From contig JAYXKI010000014.1 in assembly GCA_037892935.1 (NCBI GenBank), positions 496,001-560,000 of the forward strand: 64,000 nt of DNA, read 5' to 3'. Source of the stretch: Phlebopus portentosus. Its lineage: Eukaryota > Basidiomycota > Agaricomycetes > Boletales > Boletinellaceae. Shown piece by piece: positions 44,769-56,400 of the stretch (positions are counted from its first letter, which is position 1; each line of letters opens with the position of its first letter). Below the pieces are notes generated by a model, which saw only the letters and a program-made list of their open reading frames with translations, was not told where the DNA came from and made no database searches. The translations under genes were made by a program, and so were the position numbers.

Positions 44769-46394
44769 TCAACGATTCCGCGCCTTCTTCCCAACCGTAA
44801 CTGTGGGATACGGACTATTCCGCTTTCTCACCGGTCCCGAGACCGTAGATACATTAGCAGGCTGAGTTTGCGCCCTTCTGACAGGAGTATGAGCACCGGT
44901 GGTCAATGATTTTTGGGTTACGTATGTATCATGTCGGTCGGCCTGTATTGAATCGTCATCAGGATGAATCAATGGGAAGATGTTGTATGAAATGAGGATA
45001 CTTACCTCGCCGCCGAGCATGAGCTCATCCTCCTCCTCATCGTCGACGTCGTCCGCTCTTGCGCGAGACTTCTGCAGTGCACGGGGCGAAGGGACGTATT
45101 CATCCGCATCGTCTTCTGATGCAGAGTCACTTTCGCTCTCCTCGTCGTGCACTCGCCTACCTTCGGACCACCTCCTTCGTGCACCCTGGCTCTGGGACGC
45201 TGCAGCTTTCCGCTTCCCAGCAGCTACATGTCTCCTGGATTTAGGCTGCAACGGAGCCTTCGGAGGAGGCGGACGCCGCTTGACCTCTTCCTCCGCTTCC
45301 TCTTCGTCGCCCAGCGATTCCGAGCCCGTGTGCGTACCATTAAGAGAGACGGAGTCCAGGCTCTCCTCCTTGATAGGATTATCCTGCATCACGACGTGCA
45401 CGGTACGGAGGACTTTTCCTTGTTGTTGTTGTTGTGCGGAAATGCTTTGAGGCTGAGGCTGGGAGACGTGTCGCGAGGTGCTTGCGACGGGTTGCGCTTT
45501 TACAGGATGCGCAACTTTGCTGCGCGTTCCTTTCGGGCGGGATGACTGAGAGTATGTCTGATCACGTTGTGAACGGTGGCTAAGAACGTCCCCGTCTGTC
45601 ACATAGCCACTGGCCGGTACAGACGACGATGCATATTTAGTGGTAGACATCGCACGCGTGGACGAAGAGCCCTGTGCTTGTGGACCCTGCGAGCGTGGCG
45701 TCAGTGGCTCTTGGTAGTACGCTTCTCTTCTGTTTGCCTACAGGTAGAAAAAAAAATGAGATATAGATGAAATGCATTGACGGACTACGAACGTATAATT
45801 GTTGAGAGACGAGCTCGTCGTTGCGCGCGGATAACCGAAGTCTCTCGTCGTCGACGCGCATGAATTGGTCTTTCCATTGTTGTGCTTCGAGGCGTAGTTG
45901 TGCTATTGTTTCGGCTTGGTGATTTATCTAATAAAGGAGGAATGTATTTGTGTTAGAAGACATGTCCTTTCCCTAGTTCATTGAGCATCGCACCATCCAC
46001 TCCGATTTCTCTGCCTAATGCAATGTATTTTAAATCTTCTCAAAACTTTCATACAGCTAGAATTACTCACTGCAGCTCTCCATCGTTCAGATTCGCCCTT
46101 GGCAGCCTCCAGTTCGACTGCGCTAGTCAACTTTTCTTTCAAGAGCGCGTCGCGTTCGCGTCGTAGCTCATCACGTTCCCCTTGTGCCTCTCGTACATCC
46201 TGTACCGCGCGCCGTACTTCTTCTTTGTTTGTTTCTTCGACTGACGAGAACTGAACGCACTCAATATCAAGAGGGGTTGCAAGGAAATTGGTTAGAAATC
46301 AACACACTGCGTGATTAGCTGCTTTCAGGAATACGGTAACCGCGTTCGACACGGCGTCTTGCATTTCCGCTGCTGGACCCGTTGGTTTGGGCAT
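44769..46394 (-). CDS. Coiled-coil nuclear-type protein, unknown function
   Basis: I do not recognise a named family. The likely start is at 46,394 (MPKPTGPAAEMQDAVSNAVT). Further exons code a long coiled coil rich in Glu, Arg and Leu (EETNKEEVRRAVQDVREAQG; then AETIAQLRLEAQQWKDQFMR and VDDERLRLSARNDELVSQQL). The C-terminal half is disordered: Ser/Gln-rich (QPQPQSISAQQQQQG), an acidic DEEEAEEE patch, Arg/Lys-rich stretches and a basic end (RKRNSPYPTVTVGKKARNR) that looks like a nuclear localisation signal. It is adjacent to the MIF gene in the same orientation. A chromatin or cell-cycle scaffold role is only a guess. Confidence 0.65.
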
Positions 46395-46570
46395 AGTTAC
46401 GACCTCAAAACGCGGAATAAGATGTAGTTCAATTGATGGCTGAGGTCGGGTGATTTGCGGACATGAGCGTTCAGGAGGAGTGAGGTTAAATTCAAAGAGC
46501 CACAGAGACCGCAGGTAAAGTACATTATTCTCACGATTACAAGTCATCAACTACATAATACAACAACACC

Positions 46571-47232
46571 TTACTTCTTTAAAAAGTTCGCGACGGTCGT
46601 GCCCATGAAACTTACCCAAATAAAAAGTTGTAAGTACATAAGGATAACTTCGACATAGCCAGAGACTCACCCAATATGTTCGGCTCCAGGATTAAGACAA
46701 ATACTGTGCGAGAGTATGATTGATTCGCAATGCAATTTTCAAAAGACCGGTACTCACACGAATCCCCGATTGTTGTTGACTCCCAGTTTTGCAGTCAGGA
46801 ATTCTGAGAATGCTTTACTGCATTTCTCACTGGCCTCGGGACTTGAGTATATGTCCCTCTACGCATTGAAAGCAGCTCAGTATCAAGTCGAGTATATTAA
46901 TGCAGGTAAGTCGGACTCGGAACAACTCACGATTTCCAGGGAGAAGGCAGGATCGAATGAGCCTCCGAACGTTTGGTATTCGGTGTAGATGTAACGCGCT
47001 TGTATGAGACTTTCCTTTTTCCCCATCACCTCAGCTGCGAGCTTTCTTGACTCGTCAGAAATCTGATCCTATGAACAATGGTGCCTCGAATCGCAGACAG
47101 ACCTCGGAAAGTTCCAATACTAGAGCTTTCGGATCGTCGACCTTTATAGGAGGTTTATCAGCATCGGCTTGCTCAAGGACATAGGCCCAGAGGATTTACC
47201 TTGATATTCGTCGTCAGATTGATTTCAGGCAT
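46571..47232 (-). CDS. Macrophage migration inhibitory factor (MIF)-like tautomerase
   Basis: MIF-family proteins are small trimeric tautomerases. The start at 47,232 gives MPEINLTTNIK: Pro after the initiator Met is the catalytic base of the family. Joined exons give VDDPKALVLELSE, ISDESRKLAAEVMGKKESLI (with the conserved GK), the family motif YQTFGGSFDPAF, then SKAFSEFLTAKLGVNNNRGF, and a short final exon ending FMGTTVANFLKK with TAA at 46,571. Total length is about 128 residues, slightly longer than the 115 of animal MIF. The CxxC of animal MIF is absent. Five exons join in frame. Possible roles are phenylpyruvate-type tautomerase activity or signalling; the substrate is unknown. Confidence 0.85.
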
Positions 47233-47937
47233 TTCGTGTTGTAAGGACTCTGGTGGAGATTGTCTCGTTGCTGAAGATGGGAATACGCTTTGCTGGACGC
47301 TGTTTTATACCATTCCACTGACACATCTGTGTTACGAGGATACTACGATCCCAACGCTGCTGAAGCCCATTACACACTACTCTCCGGCTGAGAAGCATTG
47401 GGCTTACAACACGGATAACAAAGCGCATTCTTTTCTGTCCAAAAAGGGGAAGTCCGATTGAGAAGGACTACCTGATTTGTCAGATTTGACCTCCGTACCA
47501 AGCTACACAGGGGGCAAAACCCTATTTCCGAACCTCAAAATTTTGATCCGGAACTGGAATCCAGCCAATCAGAGGCGAGCTTTCCAATTCTGTTTCCAAT
47601 ATAAGCGGCTCAGAAACGTAATTCTGGCCCCTGTGAGCTAAGGTCGTTGCCCAAGTACTCAACACTTTCTGCTCGCTCATAATTTTCGATTCATTTTATT
47701 AATTTTCTAAATATCTATTATTCACCAAAAATTCATTTATAAACGGCCTCAGACAACTGATGTAAGATTCCAAGAACGGTTTACAGTGATCGCAAAATTC
47801 TGCACAGTATTGTATCGTATTACGTCAGTTTATAAGCAATTATAATATTAATAACCGCTTACTTATGGCTGACAATAGATTCTTGAGCACGTGGTTGACT
47901 CGGTCTCAATGCCACTATCCTTTTTGCTTTCACCAAC
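47233..47937. other. Divergent intergenic region
   Basis: This lies between the 5' ends of the MIF-like gene and the next plus-strand gene. It becomes strongly AT-rich at 47,680-47,870. No coding frame is recognised. Confidence 0.55.
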
Positions 47938-49801
47938 ATGGCCACCAGAGAGGGTGCAACTCTGGGCGCTCAACAGGGTGCGCCTCCAGAAGGCGCTCTT
48001 TCGGAGAGGTATTTCATTCATCATATCTTTGCAGCCGCCAGTCCTAATATCATTCTTAGGGATAAAGTGTTGTATGAAAAGTACGCAGCATTTCTCGTCG
48101 CAAAGTGAAGAATTTTGGTCTTACTGTTGCGATTTTTCAGAATTCTTGATGCTTTACAAGAGATATATGCCGATCAGGAGTGGTCTGCAAGCGATCTCAG
48201 GGACATACTTCGTCAGAATCTCATGAAGTGCGTCAGCAATTACTTTAAGCATTTTCCCCTTGATTAAAAGACATCCAAGAGCACAACTCCACAAAATCGC
48301 GCAATCGGAAGTCACAGATGAAACACGCTCTGTCGCAGCTTCTACGTGAGCCGTGTATTTCAATACGCACAAAGCAGAATTTGTGACTCGCTGTTAGTTT
48401 GGTACTGAAGGCTGAGGAGTGGCAGGATTGGGCTCTTAGCATCAATCTCAATTTGAGAACCGATGGAATCTCTTTCAGGAGATCGAAACGATCAAAGCGG
48501 GCGTTAGATATCCAGTTAATTTGAATTCTCTTGAGGTATGCAGAGCTTCTGACTCGAAAGTTGTAACTACCGACCAATTTATCAGGAGGAATACTATGCT
48601 TCAATAGAGCATGGGACGACCTTCGTGAGGTCTATTAGAAATTGGATTGCTTCCGATCGAAGCATCGTCTGGGACAGCAATCCGCAATATCCACCCTTCT
48701 GGGATCTCCTCATCAATGAATGGTCATTTGTTAAGGATGCTGTCGCGGACAATGATTATGAAGCAGGACAGCGTTGCCTCATCGACTGCATGATGATACT
48801 GATATTCTCGCGATCTCTGGAGCGGCAGCATCGATTTGAAGTTCTGTTGGGTTTCATATTTTCGTCTATGTCACGATGAAAAGTTGAATGACCTGCCTAT
48901 TATAGCATGGAAAAGGAACTTGCTCTTCCGGGACCGAGGTCTAGCTTGCCACCGCGCCTGAAATCTTCATATGCAAAGCCAGACGTAGCTATCATGAAGG
49001 ACCTCCCCGACTCCGCCGATATACTTTCTAGTACTAGAGAAGCCGGTGTAGATCAATCCGTTGTGCACTGTCTTAAGCATTGGAGCCCGGGGAACACAGT
49101 GTTGTTAGGCGTCTTCGTTGTGGAGGACAAACAATTAGATGATCTTGCATCACCGCGACAGCTGTCAATGTACTGTTCCAGCATGCAGTACCAACGTCGT
49201 GCCCTAGGACTAAAGAGCAAACCCATTTATGGAGCAACAGCAACGCATGGAGTATTTCAGCTTTATGCATGCTTTTGGGGTGATAAAGGTAGACTTGTAA
49301 GCCATCCTAGTGTTTTGGTAGACATGCGTGTCTTGCTGACGCTGTGAATTTAAGTGGTGCCGCAAAGTTCGAGATGCTTGTTGGGATCTCAGCAGGCCGG
49401 ACGAGTTTATCCAATGCTTATATTTTTTGCGAACTCTCAGGCAACACATTGACGCTTCTCTCGAGGATGATTTGAGGAGCTTCAGTGTTGATAGGTTTGT
49501 CGCAAAGATCCAGCGGAATCCCGAGAACTGGAGAGACAGACCTTCGAAACGCATGGGCGACTCTCAGGACAAAGGATCTAAGAGGCCGCGGCCCGGCGAA
49601 GGGCCAGGCGATGATGATATCTCTGTGGACGAAGAAGACGATCTCTCTGAATGCTCGTTGCAGACACCACGAATGAGACTTGCAAGAATAATTGACATTG
49701 TTTTCACGAGCAACGAGAAAGCATGTCAGTTCGTCAGGTGGCTCAATGCTCTTCCGTCAAATGAGCACAAGGAAACGTACGGGCGTCAAATCTGCTTTTG
49801 A
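47938..49801 (+). CDS. Unknown protein with possible PD-(D/E)XK nuclease-like motif
   Basis: I do not recognise a named family, but several exons look related to large fungal families with restriction-endonuclease-like folds. The first exon, 47,938-48,080, reads MATREGATLGAQQGAPPEGA and SERYFIHHIFAAASPNIILR. A second exon follows at about 48,140-48,230. Then come a segment with EEYYASIEHGTTFVRSIRNW, and an exon from 48,907 containing KPDVAIMKD and about 40 residues later GVFVVEDKQLDDLASPRQL. The pair PD...E-x-K with a downstream Gln in a helix fits a PD-(D/E)XK core. The last exon ends in a basic/acidic linker and a helical tail at 49,801. Joins near 48,240-48,480 are uncertain, so the gene may be damaged. 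Confidence 0.5.
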
Positions 49802-49979
49802 AACTGGTTTTGCTCTCTCCAATCTCTCCAGGAACTGGACATTGCGTATGCTTTGATTACAATTACTGCGGAAATTTCTCTTATGTACATAGTGTGTACA
49901 TAGGCAAGCCTGTGCAACTTAGGAGAGGCTCAGACCTATGCCATTACCCGACACGTAACCGGTGTTGCATCGAGTGCAT

Positions 49980-50741
49980 CTAAGCTTTCAGCTTCATTTC
50001 ACTGAAGTCCGCTTGCTCCTTCCTCCACCAAGGCGTAAGGAGTATCTGTAAGTCGCAGCAAGCGCGGTACACGAAGAATGACACCACGGCAAAGTCGCGA
50101 GTATAAGCATCAGAAGTTAGTTCTGATGCGAGGTGTAGACAACCGGGTTTGACGACTAGAACACGCATAAAAGGATGTACGTTGCTGGGACACGGGGTAA
50201 GACGAGCTACGGAGCGATTTTGCGAGTTGAATAACTATAGATTGGTATGAATTTATAGTTCTGTTTCACAGGCTATAAACTTGTGCGATGTTAACTTACT
50301 TGAGCTGGACGACAGACGGCGGATCTCCAGGTAAAGCGCTCTTCACCAATCATGACATACGTGCCAGTACTTTCGTAAATCGTCAGAACACGTGTAGCAG
50401 TTACAACGGGAGTAGAAAACAAATGCTCACCTCAATAAGCCCTCTCTCTTCATGAAGTCCTTGAGCGAGAGTCGGTGTCCATTAATCTCAATGATACTTG
50501 AAGTCTGAGAAGGCCAGTGCCACTCAATCGTCGCTACAACGTAGTGCTTTTCTTCATCTTCTGATCCGACATACTCGATGGTTGTAGTGTCAGGTAAGAT
50601 AGAACCTTTGCGGACTGTCGTAGACACTCGATAGATCTCTTCAAATTGTCCGCCGCTGCTGGTATAGTCTTGCGTTGTCTTCTGGCAGCCTGCGTAAAAG
50701 CCCGTCTGGAAGAAGCGACGACGTGAGAAATAGAGGTCCAT
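49980..50741 (-). CDS. DUF6593 family protein, copy A
   Basis: DUF6593 proteins are abundant in mushroom-forming fungi and have no established function; they resemble a tubby/LURP-type small barrel. The start at 50,741 is MDLYFSRRRFFQTGFYAGC, with a longer option at 50,864. The first exon contains EEIYRVSTTVRKGSILPDTT and TIEWHWPSQTSSIIEINGHR and ends near 50,428. The short second exon codes TGTYVMIGEERFTWRSAVCR. The third (from about 50,228) codes SVARLTPCPSN, RVLVVKPGCLHLASEL and the hydrophobic FAVVSFFVYRACCDLQILLT helix. Exons join in frame. A paralogue lies directly upstream at 51,318-52,108 with the same exon layout. Confidence 0.75.
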
Positions 50742-51317
50742 TATGACCGAGCCCTCAGTTGAGGCGGGTGGTAGAGGGCGAGGAAAGGGAAAGGATGAAG
50801 ATTGAGAGCTTGCTTTGCATTTCCCAAAGAGCAATATATTTGATGCAGATTCGCCTGCCGCCACATGAGAGTCATCAATGTAAACGGATCAAAGACCAAT
50901 CAGTCAAGTGGAGTTTCAGTTCTCCCATTCTAATAACTCGGCTTTGGGACAAGTAGGGGTACGGTCGGCAAGGAAGACATCGACTATTGAAAAGCCCTTC
51001 GAGTTTCATTCCGAGGCTAAGGATGATCCCCAAGCGCTTTGCAACAAGGCATTAATGGAAACGATCGACTGACCCAATTAAGAGCGACGAGAATACGCAT
51101 GCATAAATTATATTGCGAGGTGGGGTAGATGGTTGTATGGCTCGCAGTTGGCCTGGAGGCCTGGTCTTGCGCGTGAGTGTACATTTCGAAAGGGGCCGAA
51201 CGCCTCTCAACCAGAGAAACAGGATACGAGAGAAATGCAGGAGGAAGCAACGTGGATTACCGAAAATTACAAGTCTACCAGACAACATGCCAACCTATTT
51301 GAACGCCACGCACATCC

Positions 51318-52108
51318 TTACCAGCATCTTGCATCATCAACATCGTCGTCCTTGTCGAAATCCTGGGTCCTCAATCGTATACCAGAAAAGTCCGCTTGCT
51401 CCTGATGCCACCATGGTGTACAGATTATGCGCAGGTCACGGCAAGCGCGATATACAATGAAAGACGCCACGACATAATCACGGACATAGGTATCAATGGC
51501 AATATCCGGCTCGAGGTGCAGGCAGCCAGGTTCTACAGAGACTGCGCGCGATACAGGTCGCAAGCCTCGCACTGGCCGGATGTACTGCGCGACGGACCTG
51601 TTTTGCGAGTCGTACAGCTAATCATAATTTTACAGTAAATACCAATTGCTTGTCGATGTATAAGAGTAAACTGACCTGGGGAGGACGAAAGACTGCTGAC
51701 CGCCAGGTGAAGCGATTTTCGCCAATCACGAGATGAGTACCAGTGCTGTCGGTTCCAAACCAGTCAAAACACGAGATAGGTCGGAAGTAGAAGGGTAGCT
51801 CACCGGAGCAGATTCGGATCCCTCTTCAAGAAGTCCTTGATCATGAACCGCTTTCCGTCAATCTCAATGATGCTCGCAATCTGAGACGGCCACCCCCACC
51901 ATATGGTCGCGACGATATGATGCTTCTCCTCATCTTCTGGTGCGACGTGCTCGATTGTAGTGGTATCTGGGAAAATGGAGCGCCGGCACACTGTCGTGGA
52001 CACACGGTAGATCTCTCTGAGGTCACTGAACCCATCTTTCTCACCCTTCCCGCTTGGCGCATGGAAGGAAGTCTCGAAAAATCGGCGGCGTGAGAAGTAG
52101 AGATCCAT
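51318..52108 (-). CDS. DUF6593 family protein, copy B
   Basis: This is the tandem paralogue of the copy at 49,980-50,741. The start at 52,108 is MDLYFSRRRFFETSFHAPSG. The first exon includes LREIYRVSTTVCRRSIFPDT and IWWGWPSQIASIIEIDGKRF. The second exon has THLVIGENRFTWRSAVFR. The third codes VEPGCLHLEPDIAIDTYVRD and ASFIVYRACRDLRIICTPWW and ends with an added acidic DKDDDVDD tail at 51,318. Gaps of about 500 bases between the two genes contain only short frames. Same order, same phase and about 60 percent visible similarity mark a tandem duplication. Confidence 0.75.
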
Positions 52109-52401
52109 CACAGACCAAAGGTCTGGTCCACAATGCGATGGAAATGAAGGGGCTGATAAGAAGCATTGGCCGGCCGAGATATGTCCGGTAAGGAGCAAAG
52201 TATTTGTCGCCACAAAAGAGCGAGGAGGCGCAAAGAGCTTAGCAATGTGAGAAGCACGCTTTTTTTAATTTTGAATTACACCAAGGCTACGATGCCTGTG
52301 TTGATTTAACAGATCGGAGAAATCTAGTTTATGAGATCTGATAAAATGTATTCACTTGATAATCAGCAGATGTAATGTGGGATGTGAGAATATCTCACCA
52401 T

Positions 52402-53169
52402 TCATTCGTCCCACTGCATAACCGAGACGATCCAGTATGCGCAACCACTTTGTTCGTCTTGTTCGTCAAGCCAACAAAGACCATCTCTGATCAACATATT
52501 GTCCAAAGCGGCCCGAGCTCTGTCCAATGTCCAGCCTGTCTTGTCGGCTAGAATGCGTTGTGTGATCCGTCCTCCAGTTCCGCGAGCGACAGAGAGTACG
52601 ACACCCTGGTCAGCATCGAGCTCCTTCGTGACACTTCTGACCATCTTCCTTCCTCCAATGTCTATGACCTCGTAGCCAGCACCTAAAGGCTTAAGAGTCC
52701 AGATACTTCGTGTGACATCCTCTTCCGTAATTTTCGCCGTCCCTCGTAACTTCCCGAGAAGTCTTAAGATTTCGGACATTTCAATGAGTCCACCGTTGCG
52801 ATCACGAGTGCTCACGCAGATGTCGACAATCTGCACACCTAGCTCAAGGTTCCAGTCACTTAGCCCTAAGATCTCTGACCACCATCCTCCACCTCCACTT
52901 CTGCGAGAGCCACTTCCTCCATCGGTGAGTGGGTCAACACCAATATTCGCGCACATCTGATTGAATGCATGTCTGAATGCTGGATCACGCCTAATTTTAT
53001 CTCGATGTGTTGATGCAAAATGCAGCAGTGCAGAGCGGAATTGAGTGAGCTGTGAACGAAGGTTGTCGACCTGAGAGCGCGAGATTGTGTCTGATAGAGT
53101 CGCAAACGAGCGTTCTGACTCTCGATGCCTTTCGAGAGCAGCGAGACCGACACCTCCAAGACGATTCAT
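52402..53169 (-). CDS. SNF8: ESCRT-II subunit SNF8/VPS22
   Basis: SNF8 (VPS22, EAP30) is the core ESCRT-II subunit that helps sort ubiquitinated cargo into multivesicular endosomes. A single open frame of 255 residues matches the family's 230-260. The N-terminus has MNRLGGVGLAALERHRESE and a coiled helix, then FNQMCANIGVDPLTDG, a Ser/Gly-rich loop (disordered insertion), WWSEILGLSDWNLELGVQIV, a winged-helix region including ELGVQIVDICVSTRDRNGGL, and the second winged helix ending DGLCWLDEQDEQSGCAYWIV. No intron is visible. It is followed on the plus strand by the importin gene, whose start is 271 bases away. Confidence 0.92.
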   Translation of the reverse strand: MNRLGGVGLAALERHRESERSFATLSDTISRSQVDNLRSQLTQFRSALLHFASTHRDKIRRDPAFRHAFNQMCANIGVDPLTDGGSGSRRSGGGGWWSEILGLSDWNLELGVQIVDICVSTRDRNGGLIEMSEILRLLGKLRGTAKITEEDVTRSIWTLKPLGAGYEVIDIGGRKMVRSVTKELDADQGVVLSVARGTGGRITQRILADKTGWTLDRARAALDNMLIRDGLCWLDEQDEQSGCAYWIVSVMQWDE

Positions 53170-53440
53170 CGAACTGACGAGAATCTGGAAGGATGGGTGA
53201 GGACAGGCGCAGGCGCTGAGATGACAGTGGATGCGTGATATTTGTCACATCATGTGTTTTTGTGTAACGCGATGGGCACGTGCCGAAAGCCACTTAAATT
53301 TTGGGAGAAGGGTTTCTTTCTGATCCACACCATCCAGCACGTCTCTCGTGGTTGCTGTGTGCGTTTGCTTGTTTCTATATCGCTGTTGCATATTCTGTTA
53401 CGCATTGTCGCTGCTTATCGACAACTTTGTACGAAAAGAT

Positions 53441-56400
53441 ATGGACATCCAAACTCTTACGAACCTCTTCGCGAGGACTTATGACCCAAATCCAAATGCC
53501 AGGAAGGCTGGCGAGTTGGACATTCGCAAAGTACGTGCTTTCAAGAAACAATTGTTCTGAAACTAATGTCTCTCTTAACTCGTGGGGATATAGATCGGGG
53601 GCCAAGAGGGCATGCTTACTGCGGTCTTACACATCATTGGAAGCGACGGTGTGGAAATGTTAGTGCATTCAAAATACGCATTAGACGCGTTTCTCTTCAC
53701 GTAATTGACATTCGTTGATAGTGCAACGCGTCAGGCGGCTTCAGTCTACCTCAAGAACCGCGTCCACAAGTCTTATTTTATCGAGCCCTCGCGTCAGAGA
53801 CCCGACCAGGTCCCTATTCCGCAATCTGACCGTGATGCGCTCAAATCAAACATATTCCCTCTCATTATCGCTTCGCCATCAAAAGCCATCTCTGTGCAGC
53901 TTGCAAGCACTCTGCGATCGCTGATTTCTCATGACTTTCCTGAAAAGTGGCCAGATCTTATGGCCACGATAAAGACATTACTTGGGAGCAGCAATGTTCG
54001 CGAAGTCACTGCAGGCTGTACAGCCATCCTGGAAGTGATCAAAGTATATCGTTACCGTCAAAATTCCGATGTGCTCGAGGATGTCGTAAATGAGACATTC
54101 CCGCAATTGGTCACCATCGGCTCACAACTTCTCGCCACTCCACCTTCAGGACCGTCTCAAGACATTCCGACCATACTACATTACATTCTCAAGACCTATC
54201 GCGGCAGTATAATTCTCCAACTCAGCAAACATCAACAGAGCCACGACAGTATCGTTCCTTGGGGTCGCTTGCTTTTCCAGGTCGTGAATCTCCAGGTTCC
54301 AAATGAAGGCGTACCGGAAAATGAGGATGACCGCGAGAAATCCGAGTGGTGGAAAGCCAAAAAATGGGCATATAGCGTTTTGGGTCGCTTGTTCCATCGG
54401 TGCGCTTTCTGACGTCAGCAATTTGCGTTATGCTGACATTTAGCTAGATACGGCAACCCATCGCAGCTGCCATCCCCATTGAAGAAGGATTATCTTGCAT
54501 TCGCAGAGCACTTTGTCGTCAATTTTGCTCCCGAAATCTTCAAAACATATCTGCACCAGGTCGAATTGCTTGTTTCTGGCCAACAGTGGCTTTCCAAAAA
54601 GGCTCAGTACCATATCTTTACTTTCTTTACTGAATGGTTCGTTCTGCGGAAATATGCTTTCGAAATTGAGTACTAATCGTTCAAACAGCGTCAAGCCGAA
54701 GTCGACTTGGGCTATTCTGAAGCCGCACTTCCAGACACTTGTCCAGTCATTTGTTTATCCTCAGCTGTGTTTCACTCCCTTGAAGCAGGAGCTATGGGAG
54801 ACCGATCCGGTGGACTATACTCGTACTGCGATCGGTGCGCACTTTCTCCTCTCTTTATATTATTCGACTGTTCTGACTTCTCCGTGACCTCTTCAGATGA
54901 ATATGAAGATTTTGCAGCTCCTGTTTCTGCTGCTACTTCATTCCTATTTTCTCTTGCAAGTTCCAGAACCAAGACGACGTTCCTACCGATTTTGCAGTTC
55001 ATTAACTCCGTGTTGGAGTCGTAAGTTTCTTTCTCTGTGCTTTCTAGGTTCTCGAGCGTTGATTATTTTCGATTGATACAGTAATGCAGCGCCTCCTGAG
55101 AGGTTTGGTGCTCTCAACATGACAGCAGCTCTGGGTAACTTCATGATGCGTCACCCTCAAGTGCGTCCAAATGTGGAGCAGTTCGTAGTTCAGCATGTCT
55201 TCCCGGAGTTTAATAGCCAGTTGCCGTATATGCGTGCGATTGTAGGCGACTATTTTATCTGCCAGTTAATGATAGCTTAACTGACACCTCGCATATAGGC
55301 TATCGACGTGATTGGAACCATTGAGAAGCATGGCATGGAATGGACCAATGAAGCTGTAAGTCATGCATCGGATCGAGTATACTTTCCGGATTTTTGATCG
55401 CGAGTACAGAATCTAGTCACTGCGACCAGGGCGGTCGCTGGAGCACTCGACGATCCAGAAGTGCCTGTACGTGTATCAGCTGCTCTGGCCTTGACGGAGA
55501 TGGTTACCTCCCATGATTCTGGTAAGTAGAATATTCTTCATACATCTGATAATACAATATGAACACTTGGTACAGTTGAAGCCGTCGTTAGGCCTCAAGT
55601 TGGAAAGGTTGTGCAAGGTAAGCAAAGTCATGTCGTTCTCTCCAGCATCCACCTTACGTCGCTTTCGCAAGACTTCTTAAAGCTTTCCGACGAAACGGAT
55701 CTCGATATCCTAAACAACTGCATGGAAACCTTGGTCGAGAAGTTCCATGCTGAGCTCTTGCCAGTTGCTGGCCAGCTCACAGCTCGCCTCGTAAGCATTT
55801 CCCCTCGAACTCAAGAAGATGAATCACTAAAACTCCAATTTTTCGTAGTGCGAGTCGTATCTGCGTCTCATGCGCGAGAACCTTGCTCAAGAGTCTGCTG
55901 CTACCGGGGAGCCTGATGCTTTAGAGTCTGTAACCGGAGACGATGACAAGACGTTCGCTGCGATGGGCGTTGCTAAAACCATCTCAACAGTAAGGACAAG
56001 AGCTCGACAAATCGTTCTTTGGAGTTAACAAATTTTTCTAGATCATCCAGTCCGTTGACAGTTCTCAGGACATTCTTACTGAAGTGGAGCAAATTGTGGT
56101 TCCGGCCATCACATTCACTCTAGAAAATAAAGCAATCGACCTCTTCGACAATATGTATGAACTCGTTGATGCGCTGACGTTCAACATGAGACGCATTTCG
56201 CCTGCGATGTGGACCGTTTTTGAACTGACATACAAACTCTTCAAGACGGACGCAATAGATTTCCTTGAAGGTAATTTGCTTAAGCTTCAAAACTACAGAT
56301 ACTCATTGTCAATTCTAGAGATGTTACCATCCCTGGATAATTTCATCTCGTACGGTTCCGACGTAATCAAACAGCGACCGGATTACAAGTTCATGATTCT

